Below the pieces are notes generated by a model that saw only the letters and a program-made list of their open reading frames with translations, had not been told where the DNA came from and searched no databases. Source: Bradyrhizobium sp. Ghvi (GTDB lineage: Bacteria > Pseudomonadota > Alphaproteobacteria > Rhizobiales > Xanthobacteraceae). Taken from it: a DNA stretch of 64,000 nt. The translations under genes were made by a program, and so were the position numbers. Position 1 is the stretch's first letter. Every line of letters begins with the position of its first letter. The DNA lies in assembly GCF_900115265.1 (NCBI RefSeq), contig NZ_FOVU01000013.1, positions 88,179-152,178 on the forward strand, read 5' to 3'. Below are positions 24,801 through 32,454 of this stretch, in pieces.

Positions 24801-26189
24801 ATGACGTCCAGAGGTATGTCCATCATAGTTGCGCGTTGCCTGTCGTCGTTTGAACGGCTCTTCAGACTTGATCGCGGGTTGCCACGGAGCAATGTCCGGT
24901 TGGTGGTTGACGGTCTTGCAGGCGCGCTTGCGATCGGCATCGTGGCGGCGACCCCCGTCGCGGCACAGGAAAAGCCGAGCACGTTGGGGCTGGGTATCTT
25001 CACGTTCACATCCGGTCCCGCCGCGGCCTACGGCATGCCGGGCAAGAACGCCGCCGATCTCATGATCGACGAGATCAATGCAAAGGGCGGCATCGGAGGC
25101 GTGCCGGTCAGCGCGACCTATGTCGACGAGGCGCAGGGCGCGCAGGGTGTGATCGCCGAATATCGCCGGCTCGCCGGGGATGCGAAGAACCAGGTGATGA
25201 TCGCCGCTTTGTCGAGTGCGAATTGCCTGGCGCTGGCGCCGCTCGCCGAGCAGCTGGAGGTCCCCACCGTGGGCTGGAACTGCGATACCCATCAGCTGCT
25301 GATGGACGGCAAGAGCAAATATGTGTTCCGCCCGAACGGCAACACCGTGCCCGAATTCATCGCCTACGCGATCTACCTGCTGGACCGCAAACCCGACGTG
25401 AAGACGGTGGCGATCATCAACCCGGACTATGCGTTCGGCCATGATGCGGCGAAGATCTTCACCGCGGCCCTGAAGGCGCTGAAGCCCGACGTCGAGATCG
25501 TCGCCGAGCTCTATCCGAAGCTGGGCTCACCGAATTACCAGACCGAGATCTCGCGCCTCTCCACCGCGCGCCCGGATGTCGTTTTCTCCAATCTCTGGGG
25601 TGCCGATCTCGAGAACTTCGTTCGTCAGGCCGCGCCGCGTGGGATCTTCACCTCCAGCCAGGTGATCCTCGCACTCGGCGAGACGGTGCTGCAGCGCGTG
25701 CCGCTGCCTGACGGGGTGATCGTCGGTGTTCTCGGCGACGGCTGGTGGATGTCGCCGGACGCCAAGGCGAAGCCGGAGACGGTGAAGTTTGCCGAAGCCT
25801 ACAAGGCGCGCTTCGGCGAGTACCCGGTGTTCCCGTCGATCAAGATGGCCAACGCGCTGATCTACGTGAAAGCCGCCTACGACACCGCGATGCAGAAGAA
25901 CGGCGGCAAATGGCCGACACGTGCCGAGCTCGCCGATGCCATGAAGGGCAGCAAGGTCGAGACCCTGACCGGCACCGCCCAGACCCGCGCGGACAATGAC
26001 GGCCTCGTCGACCAGATCGTCGGCGTCACCATAAAGACACCGGCGCAGCAATTGCCCATGATCGGCGACATGGTCCGCTACAAGGGTGACAGCCTGATGC
26101 CGCAGGCCGGCCAGGATCCGCTGGCGTGGATTGCGACGCTCAAGCCCGAGTTTGCCAAGAGCCTGCCGAAGCCAGGCAGTTACAAATAG
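24801..26189 (+). CDS. ABC transporter substrate-binding protein (LivK type)
   Basis: A 462-residue periplasmic-binding protein of the branched-chain amino acid family. The N-terminus is unusually long before the signal segment (LAGALAIGIVAATPVAAQ, cleavage near residue 50), so translation may start later than 24801. The mature part shows the type I fold signatures GIFTFTSGPAAAYGMPGKNAADLMIDEINAKGG and VKTVAIINPDYAFGHDAAK (shown as separate segments). In catabolic clusters such proteins bind aromatic acids as often as amino acids. It begins the LivKHMGF block. Confidence 0.85.
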   Translation: MTSRGMSIIVARCLSSFERLFRLDRGLPRSNVRLVVDGLAGALAIGIVAATPVAAQEKPSTLGLGIFTFTSGPAAAYGMPGKNAADLMIDEINAKGGIGGVPVSATYVDEAQGAQGVIAEYRRLAGDAKNQVMIAALSSANCLALAPLAEQLEVPTVGWNCDTHQLLMDGKSKYVFRPNGNTVPEFIAYAIYLLDRKPDVKTVAIINPDYAFGHDAAKIFTAALKALKPDVEIVAELYPKLGSPNYQTEISRLSTARPDVVFSNLWGADLENFVRQAAPRGIFTSSQVILALGETVLQRVPLPDGVIVGVLGDGWWMSPDAKAKPETVKFAEAYKARFGEYPVFPSIKMANALIYVKAAYDTAMQKNGGKWPTRAELADAMKGSKVETLTGTAQTRADNDGLVDQIVGVTIKTPAQQLPMIGDMVRYKGDSLMPQAGQDPLAWIATLKPEFAKSLPKPGSYK

Positions 26190-26235
26190 AGCGGGATGAC
26201 GTTCACCTGATTCCAGTCACGGAAGGCGGAAGCCG

Positions 26236-27135
26236 ATGTCGAATGCAATCATCCCCCTGCTGCTGGATAGTCTGGCGAGCGCCGCGTTGATTTTCTTCGC
26301 GGCGGTCGGCCTGACGCTGGTATTCAGCGTGCTGCGCGTCCTCAACGTCGCCCATGGCAGCCTGTATTCGATCGGCGGCTATGTTGCGGCCTCGATCTGC
26401 CTGTTCATCGCGAGCCGCCAGCTCAATCCGTATTTGTCGTTCCTGGCGTTGCTCTTCAGTGCCGTGGGCGTCGCGGCCATATTCGGTCCGCTGATTGAGC
26501 GCGGACTGGTCCGCTGGACCTATGGCAAATCGGAGGCGGTGCAGATCCTGATCACGTTCGGACTGTTCCTCATTCTCGAAGACCTTCAGCGCGTGATCTT
26601 CGGCGTCCAGTCCTTCTATGAGGACGCGCCGATGCGATTGCTCGGCACCACCAGCATCGGTGGCGTTGTCTATCTCAACTATCAGATCCTCCTGATCGCG
26701 ATGGCGCTCCTCGTCGTCGTCGGCCTGCGGCTCCTGATCAACCACACAAGGCTGGGACGCCTGATCACGGCCGTCGTCGCCGACCGTGAGATGGCGCAGT
26801 CGATCGGCATCGATACCAACCGAATCTTCATCCTGGCGTTTTCGCTCGGCGTGTTCCTTGCCGCTTTGGGCGGCGCGCTGGCGACGCCGACCTCAGGCAT
26901 CGCGCCGGGTCTCGGCGCCGACACCATGGTGCTCGCCTTTGCCGTTGCGGCGATCGGCGGCCTCGGACGGATCGAAGGCGCCGCACTGGCCTCCTTGATC
27001 GTCGGCCTGGCGCGCGTGCTCGCGATCTATCTGGCGCCGTCACTGGATGCGGTCGCGCCCTATGCGGCGATGCTTGTCGTTCTTCTGATCCGTCCCTACG
27101 GCCTGTTCGGATCGGTGACGGCGCGGAGGATATGA
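26236..27135 (+). CDS. Branched-chain-type ABC transporter permease (LivH-like)
   Basis: A 299-residue membrane protein with about eight hydrophobic segments and the LivH signatures FFAAVGLTLVFSVLRVLNVA near the N-terminus and FAVAAIGGLGRIEGAALASL near the C-terminus. It forms the membrane channel with the LivM-like protein encoded next, whose start overlaps this gene's stop by 4 bp. Substrate follows that of the binding protein upstream. Confidence 0.88.
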   Translation: MSNAIIPLLLDSLASAALIFFAAVGLTLVFSVLRVLNVAHGSLYSIGGYVAASICLFIASRQLNPYLSFLALLFSAVGVAAIFGPLIERGLVRWTYGKSEAVQILITFGLFLILEDLQRVIFGVQSFYEDAPMRLLGTTSIGGVVYLNYQILLIAMALLVVVGLRLLINHTRLGRLITAVVADREMAQSIGIDTNRIFILAFSLGVFLAALGGALATPTSGIAPGLGADTMVLAFAVAAIGGLGRIEGAALASLIVGLARVLAIYLAPSLDAVAPYAAMLVVLLIRPYGLFGSVTARRI

Positions 27136-28058
27136 TGCCAGCTATCATTGCCGCTGCGGCGGTCCTCATCCTCACCCTGCTGCCTGTCGCTGCGCCGTGG
27201 CTGCAATTCGTCCTGACGCTTGCGATCGCCAAGGGCTTTGCGGCGCTCGGCGTCGCCGTACTGCTCCGCGCCGGACTGATCTCGATCGGCCACGCGATGT
27301 TTTTTGCCGCCAGTGCCTATGCGGTCGCGTTCCTGGCGCGCGCCGGCGTCAATGATCTGGGGCTGCTGTTGATCCTGTCGGTGCTGGGCGGGGCGCTCGT
27401 CGGCGCGGTCGCCGGATCGTTTCTCGTCCGCTATCGCGCGATCTTCTTCGCGATGTTGAATCTCGCTGTCTCGATGGTGTTCTACGCGCTGTGCGCCAAG
27501 CTCTACGGCGTCACCGGCGGGACCGACGGCATGCCTGTGCCGGTCCCGGCGGTGTTCGGGATCGCGCTTGGCGAGCCGGCGTTCAAGAGCGTGCTGTTCT
27601 ATCTCAGCCTGGGGCTCATGGTGCTCGTTGGCCTTGCCGTGCAGCGCTATCTGAACAGCCCGCTCGGTCACGCGCTCTCGGCCGTCCACACGAACGAGAT
27701 CCGGCTTGAATATCTGGGCATTCCGGTCTGGGCGGTTCTGCTGATCGCCTATGTCATCTCGGCCGCGCTCGCCGGTCTTGGCGGCGCGATCGCCGGCTTT
27801 GCGATCGGTCGCGTGGTGCCGGATTTCGCGTTCTGGACCGCATCGGGCCACCTCGTGCTGATCGCCGTGCTCGGCGGCATCGGTGGCGTTCCAGGCGCGT
27901 TCATTGGCGCCCTGTTTCTGGAATTGCTGCACAGCGCCGCCGTGACCGTCACCGATTCCTGGAATTTGATCGTGGGTATGACGCTGATCATCGTGATCAT
28001 GTTCATGCCGCAAGGGGTCTATGGCTTGTTCGCGCGCAAGGAGGCGACGAGCCTATGA
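27132..28058 (+). CDS. Branched-chain-type ABC transporter permease (LivM-like)
   Basis: A 308-residue membrane protein with the LivM pattern: RAGLISIGHAMFFAASAYAV early, then TGGTDGMPVPVPAV, and AVLGGIGGVPGAFIGALFLE near the C-terminus. It overlaps both neighbours by 4 bp, so the permeases and first ATPase are translationally coupled. Together with the LivH-like protein it makes the heteromeric permease. Confidence 0.88.
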   Translation: MMPAIIAAAAVLILTLLPVAAPWLQFVLTLAIAKGFAALGVAVLLRAGLISIGHAMFFAASAYAVAFLARAGVNDLGLLLILSVLGGALVGAVAGSFLVRYRAIFFAMLNLAVSMVFYALCAKLYGVTGGTDGMPVPVPAVFGIALGEPAFKSVLFYLSLGLMVLVGLAVQRYLNSPLGHALSAVHTNEIRLEYLGIPVWAVLLIAYVISAALAGLGGAIAGFAIGRVVPDFAFWTASGHLVLIAVLGGIGGVPGAFIGALFLELLHSAAVTVTDSWNLIVGMTLIIVIMFMPQGVYGLFARKEATSL

Positions 28059-28801
28059 CGCGTCCCATCCTGGAAGCAAAAGGCCTCCACGTCGCATTCA
28101 ACGGCGTCAAGGCCGCTGACGACGTCAGCATCGCGATCCATGATGGCGAGTTTCTCGCCATCATCGGTCCGAACGGGTCGGGCAAGACGACGCTGCTCAA
28201 CATCTGCACGGGCTACATCCGGCCCAAGTCGGGCAGCGTGCAGCTCGACGGTCACGACATCACCCATTTGTCGCCACGCGCCATCGCGCGCCGTGGCGTC
28301 GCCCGCGCATTCCAGATCCCGCAGCTCTTCTCCGCACAGCGCGTGATCGACAACATGATGCTCGCCCTGGCGGCAACCGATGGCCTGTGGAGCGCGGTGC
28401 AGCCGCTTGAAACGGCGAGGCGGCGCGACGAGGCGAGGGCGTTGCTCGACCTGGTCGGGCTCGCCGGCGATGCCGACCGGATCAGCAGTACGCTTCCGGA
28501 AGGGCATCGCAAGCTGCTGGACATCGCGGTTGCGCTGGCGCTGAAACCGCGGCTGCTGCTGCTCGATGAGCCGACCAGCGGAGTGAGCGCGCTGGAACGC
28601 TTTCCGCTGATGGAGGCGCTGATGAGCGCGCTGCGCCAGCGCCGCATCACGGCGCTGTTCGTCGAGCACGACATGGACGTGGTCGCGCGTTACGCGAGCC
28701 GCGTCCTGGTGTGGAACGCCGGCAACATCATGGCCGAGGGTCGTCCCGACGAGGTGTTCAGCAATGCGCAAGTTCGCCAACGTGTCGTAGGGGTGGCCTG
28801 A
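28055..28801 (+). CDS. ABC transporter ATP-binding protein (LivG-like)
   Basis: A 248-residue ATPase with Walker A GPNGSGKTTLLN (residues ~35-46), Walker B LLLLDEP followed by TSGVSALE, and the LivG-type insertion after the Q-loop (RAFQIPQLFSAQRVIDNMML). The signature motif is degenerate (TLPEGHRKLLDIA instead of LSxGQ), as often in LivG. It couples ATP hydrolysis to uptake through the LivHM-like permeases and shares a 1-bp overlap with the next ATPase gene. Confidence 0.88.
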   Translation: MTRPILEAKGLHVAFNGVKAADDVSIAIHDGEFLAIIGPNGSGKTTLLNICTGYIRPKSGSVQLDGHDITHLSPRAIARRGVARAFQIPQLFSAQRVIDNMMLALAATDGLWSAVQPLETARRRDEARALLDLVGLAGDADRISSTLPEGHRKLLDIAVALALKPRLLLLDEPTSGVSALERFPLMEALMSALRQRRITALFVEHDMDVVARYASRVLVWNAGNIMAEGRPDEVFSNAQVRQRVVGVA

Positions 28802-29493
28802 TGCTCAGGCTCGACAAGGTCAGCGTCTCGATCGAGGGTGTTCGCGTGCTGCGCGGCGTCAGTTGCGAGATCGTAGCGCGCAAGACGACGGTGTTGATCG
28901 GACGCAACGGCGCCGGCAAGACCACCACCCTTCGTGCAATCATGGGCCTCATCGCGATGGACGAAGGCTCTGTCCGCCTCGATACCGACGATCTCGGCAG
29001 CAGGCCTGCCCACACCCGCGCCCGCGCCGGCATTGGCTATGCGCCGGAGGACCGGCGCTTGATTCCAGAGCTGAGCGTGGAGGAGAACATCCGCCTCCCG
29101 GCGCTGGCGCTCAAGCTCGACCGTGCCGAGATCGCGCGCAGGCTGGATGAGATCTATCAGCTGCTGCCCGAGTTGCACGTGATGCGCGGCCGGCCCGCCG
29201 GCGGCGTATCCGGAGGACAGGGAAAGATGGTTGCGCTGGGTCGCGCGCTGACGGTGGCACGCAAGGTCCTGCTGCTCGATGAACCCTTCCAGGGTCTGGC
29301 CCCGGCCCTCGCGCTCGACTATGCGCGGACGCTTGGCGAATTGCGCAAGCACCGGCCCGACCTTGCCATGCTGATCACCGAATCCTCGCCCGCGCTGCTC
29401 GATCGTATCGCCGACAGGACGCTACAGATCGAGCGCGGCGAAGTCCTGACCACTTCGAACAAGGATAGGGAATTCCATGTTGCTGCAATTTGA
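28801..29493 (+). CDS. ABC transporter ATP-binding protein (LivF-like)
   Basis: The ATG at 28801 overlaps the preceding stop by one base. The 230-residue ATPase has Walker A GRNGAGKTTTLR, signature VSGGQGKMVALGRAL, Walker B VLLLDEP and the LivF-type ARAGIGYAPEDRRLIPELSV segment. It completes the five-part importer. The start of the DUF2848 gene overlaps its 3' end by 17 bp. Confidence 0.88.
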   Translation: MLRLDKVSVSIEGVRVLRGVSCEIVARKTTVLIGRNGAGKTTTLRAIMGLIAMDEGSVRLDTDDLGSRPAHTRARAGIGYAPEDRRLIPELSVEENIRLPALALKLDRAEIARRLDEIYQLLPELHVMRGRPAGGVSGGQGKMVALGRALTVARKVLLLDEPFQGLAPALALDYARTLGELRKHRPDLAMLITESSPALLDRIADRTLQIERGEVLTTSNKDREFHVAAI

Positions 29494-30160
29494 CCGCCTC
29501 GCAAAGGACCGGACCGACCGTGTCGGGATCGAGATCGAATCGCTCGTCATCGCGGGGTGGGCGGGCAGGGACGCGGCGGCCATCGAGCACCATATCGAGG
29601 AGCTGGCTACGCTGGGCGTTCCGCGCCCCTCAACGACACCGCTCTACTACCGCGTCGCGGCCCAAACATTGACCCAGCAATGCCGGCTGACCGTGCTCGG
29701 TCCGGACAGTTCCGGCGAGGTCGAGCCTGTCATCGTCGCCATGGCTGACGGGCTCTGGGTCGGCGTGGGATCCGATCATACCGACCGCAAGGCCGAAGCA
29801 TCGGGCATCGCTCTTTCGAAGCAGCTTTGCGGCAAGCCGGTCGGCCCGTGGCTCTGGTCCTATGCCGATGTCGAGGGTCATTGGGATGAACTGCTCCTTC
29901 GTTCTTGGGCAACAATCGACGGGGAACGGGTTCTCTACCAGGAGAGCCCGGTCTCCTCGCTCAGGACGCCGCGCGATCTCGTCCGTCGCTACACCGGCAC
30001 GGACATGCTGGCGGCCGGCACGCTGATGTTCTGCGGAACGCCGGGCGCGATCGGCGGCATTCGGCGGGGGACGCGGTTCGAGATGGAGCTGAAGGATCCG
30101 GTCCTTAGCCGGTCGTTGACGCATAGTTACGATGTCGACGTACTTCCAATCGTCTCCTGA
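29477..30160 (+). CDS. DUF2848 family protein
   Basis: A 227-residue protein matching the DUF2848 pattern (VPRPSTTPLYYRVAAQTLTQ, GVGSDHTDRKAEASGIALSK, AAGTLMFCGTPGAIGGIR). The C-terminal part, with a TLMFCGTPG motif, recalls the fumarylacetoacetate hydrolase fold, so it may be a hydrolase or decarboxylase of a small acid. In proteobacteria it is often found next to Liv-type importers and amidases, as here. No reaction is established. Confidence 0.75.
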   Translation: MLLQFDRLAKDRTDRVGIEIESLVIAGWAGRDAAAIEHHIEELATLGVPRPSTTPLYYRVAAQTLTQQCRLTVLGPDSSGEVEPVIVAMADGLWVGVGSDHTDRKAEASGIALSKQLCGKPVGPWLWSYADVEGHWDELLLRSWATIDGERVLYQESPVSSLRTPRDLVRRYTGTDMLAAGTLMFCGTPGAIGGIRRGTRFEMELKDPVLSRSLTHSYDVDVLPIVS

Positions 30161-30184
30161 ACGTTTCCCTCTGGCGCTTCAGGC

Positions 30185-31513
30185 ATGACAGCAACGCAGG
30201 AAAAATCGTACCCTTCCGCCATGGCACGGCTTGAGGCAGCGATTGAGCGTATCCACTCGCCGGAAGCGGAGAACGTCTTCACGGCCGTCTTTGCGGACAG
30301 CGCCCGGTGGGAGGCTGAGGCTGCGGATCGACGCGCTGCTGCCGGAGCGTCCCGCGGCCCGCTCGATGGTCGTATCGTTTCGGTGAAGGCGTTGTTCGAC
30401 GTCGCCGGCACCGTCACGAGCTCGGGCTCGGCTGTCCTGCGCCGATTGCGACCGGCCGTTGAAGACGCCGAGGTCGTCAAGCGGTTGCGGGCTGCGGGTG
30501 CCATCGTTATCGGCAAGACGCAGATGACGGAATTCGCTTTCTCCGCGTTGGGTACGAACCCACACGACGGGATGCCGGCCAATCCTCGAGACCGCACCCG
30601 TGTTCCGGGAGGCTCTTCAGCGGGCGCTGTCGTGTCCGTCATTGGCGGCATGGCCGACATCGCCATCGGCAGCGACACCGGCGGCTCCCTGCGAATTCCG
30701 GCCGCGCTGTCGGGAGCGGTGGGCTTCAAGCCGACCAGCGGTTTCGTGCCGACCGCCGGCGCGTTCTCCCTGTCATCGAGTCTCGACACGATCGGTCCGA
30801 TCGCCGCGAACGTCGCGGATTGCTTCGTGGCCGATCAGGTGCTTTCAGGTGAAGGCGCGCCGTCGCCGCTGCGGCCCGCATCCCCGGGCACGTTCCGCCT
30901 GAACATTGCCCGCGGACGCTTGTTCGATCGATGCGAACCCGAGGTACTCGCTGCGTTCGAGAAAGCCATGAAGCGGCTTCGATCCGGGGGCTTGCAGGTC
31001 AAGGAGGGGACCATCGAGGCCGCTCTCGACGATCTCGCCCAAATCGACAAGATCGGCACCTTCCCGTCGATCGAGGTCGGAGCAACGCTGCGCAGTTTAG
31101 GCGTCTCGGCGCTGGATGGGGTCGATCCTCGAACGCGCGTCCGCATCGAGGCCGGCGCCGGCATTCTCGCCACGGACTATGTGCGCATGATGCGGCTTCG
31201 ACAGGCAGCGATCCGCTCGTTCGAACAGTCTTTCAGCAACAACGAGTTGTTCGTCCTGCCGACGACGCCAGTCCGAGCGCCGCTGATTTCCTCCGTTGCG
31301 GAGGATGCGGCATTCCATGAGCTCAATGGCCTCGTTCTGCGCAATCCACGCATCGCCAACTTGCTCGACTGCCCGTCGATTTCGCTGCCGTTGCCGCTCG
31401 AAGGTCTTCCCGTGGGCCTGATGCTGATTGGTCGTAGAAACGCCGACCGGCGCTTAGTGGAGATCGCAGCCAGTGTAGAAGCGCTGCTGCGAGGACATTT
31501 GCATGCTGCATAG
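30185..31513 (+). CDS. Amidase-signature family hydrolase
   Basis: A 442-residue amidase with the Ser-cisSer-Lys triad present: K68 in RIVSVKALF, S144/S145 in PGGSSAGAVV and S168 in GSDTGGSLR. The family cleaves C-N bonds of aliphatic and aromatic amides, carbamates and amide-conjugated acids. It is the last gene of the run beginning at 22347, so the whole operon could import an amide-linked aromatic, hydrolyse it and hydroxylate the product. That order is inference. Confidence 0.85.
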   Translation: MTATQEKSYPSAMARLEAAIERIHSPEAENVFTAVFADSARWEAEAADRRAAAGASRGPLDGRIVSVKALFDVAGTVTSSGSAVLRRLRPAVEDAEVVKRLRAAGAIVIGKTQMTEFAFSALGTNPHDGMPANPRDRTRVPGGSSAGAVVSVIGGMADIAIGSDTGGSLRIPAALSGAVGFKPTSGFVPTAGAFSLSSSLDTIGPIAANVADCFVADQVLSGEGAPSPLRPASPGTFRLNIARGRLFDRCEPEVLAAFEKAMKRLRSGGLQVKEGTIEAALDDLAQIDKIGTFPSIEVGATLRSLGVSALDGVDPRTRVRIEAGAGILATDYVRMMRLRQAAIRSFEQSFSNNELFVLPTTPVRAPLISSVAEDAAFHELNGLVLRNPRIANLLDCPSISLPLPLEGLPVGLMLIGRRNADRRLVEIAASVEALLRGHLHAA

Positions 31514-31619
31514 CCATTTCGCGCGAAAGGGCCGCCAAATTTACGATCACGCGGAGAAGCTGTGGCGAGGCCGCCTGTGAAGCTGTCGCTTGCCGATTGC
31601 CAATGTATGTCCATTGGGG

Positions 31620-31640
31620 CCAGAAACGAGACGTTTCTGG
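31620..31640. repeat. Perfect hairpin near the tRNA fragments
   Basis: CCAGAAACG (31620-31628) and CGTTTCTGG (31632-31640) are perfect 9-bp arms with a 3-bp loop. It lies about 107 bp after the amidase and 50 bp before the tRNA-Met fragment. It may be a terminator without a T-run or part of a recombination site. Partial copies of the TTTCTGGTGCG text occur again near 31815. Confidence 0.45.
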
Positions 31641-31691
31641 TGCGGTGGACTGACGAATGGCAACGGAGTCTGTTAACCCGCTGATTTTGGC

Positions 31692-31740
31692 TGGTGGGCC
31701 CGGCAGGACTCGAACCTGCAACCAGACCGTTATGAGCGGC
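31692..31740 (-). other. 3' half of a tRNA with CAT anticodon (probable attachment-site scar)
   Basis: The reverse strand reads from an anticodon loop CTCATAA (CAT) through a TTCGAGT T-loop with paired GCAGG/CCTGC stem to a GGGCCC acceptor strand and ACCA. The 5' half of a tRNA is absent: the sequence before the anticodon loop does not pair. Conservation starting at the anticodon loop is what tyrosine recombinases leave at the far end of an element integrated in a tRNA gene. By orientation, the intact gene and the element would lie to the right. Confidence 0.65.
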
Positions 31741-31936
31741 AGGATAGCGATCGGCTTCATTGATTTTGCTGATTATTTGTTTGAATCTGATCGCGTTCGT
31801 TGCGCTTCGGCTGGGTCATTTCTGGTGCGAAACTGGTGCGGTAACGCCTGCTCATGTTGACGAGTCGGGCCTGACATCCGCAAGGTCTCCATCGCAGGAC
31901 TGTCCTCACGATGATCATCAGGCAGATCGACTTTAC

Positions 31937-31983
31937 CCTCTCAAGGCTGAAACAGGGGTTCGATTCCCCTAGGGAGCGCCAGC
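31937..31983 (+). other. 3' half of tRNA-Glu (CTC) (probable attachment-site scar)
   Basis: The forward strand shows an anticodon loop CTCTCAA (CTC), then GAAAC, a T-arm with AGGGG/CCCCT around TTCGATT, an acceptor strand GGGAGC and GCCA. The 5' half and the left side of the anticodon stem are missing. This is a second integration scar, in the opposite orientation to the tRNA-Met fragment about 200 bp away. Its parent element would lie to the left. Confidence 0.6.
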
Positions 31984-32213
31984 AAAGTCAGGCACTTAGG
32001 TAGCCATCAGCCGCTTTCGTTGAATAATGGTTGAATAAGACGCTGGTGAACAGCGGCGAACGCTTGCGGAATCTGCTGCCGACATTCGCCAAATAGCCTC
32101 GGCGCGATGCCTAACTGTGGCTGGCGCATTCGCGAAAGAAATTCGGCACAGCCCTTCGTGTCCAGAAATATTCAACCCCCCGCTGTCGTACGCGAGAACC
32201 CTCGTGCGTTCGC

Positions 32214-32454
32214 ATTGACGTTGTTCGTCGCGCAATCAACCTTGTAGCCGACGGCACCAAGCTCTGCCTGGCGAAGAAGGCCAAGCCGAAATACACTGGG
32301 CTCGACCTCTTGATCGAAGCGCCTTTTGGACAGCCTGCCGCATACTCGTTGGAGCCAAATCGAGGACGAACTCCGCGGCGCAGCGCAAGGCATGCCGTTC
32401 CGTGAAGTCCATGTGATCGGAAATCACAAGCCATTTGGTTTCCGCATCAAGTGA
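32214..32454 (+). pseudogene. Frameshifted remnant of an unidentified gene
   Basis: One forward frame reads VVRRAINLVADGTKLCLAKK followed by AKPKYTGLDLLIEAPFGQPA, which looks like real protein sequence. It then breaks near 32350, and an adjacent frame continues with RWSQIEDELRGAAQGMPFRE then VHVIGNHKPFGFRIK and a stop. The two together look like the C-terminal ~80 residues of one protein split by a frameshift. I do not recognise the family. It lies between the tRNA scars and the immunity-type genes and overlaps the 3' end of the convergent large gene. Confidence 0.35.

Noticed and set aside
31692..31983. Functional tRNA genes
   Set aside because: Both lack the D-arm, the 5' acceptor strand and the left side of the anticodon stem, so they are only 3' halves.
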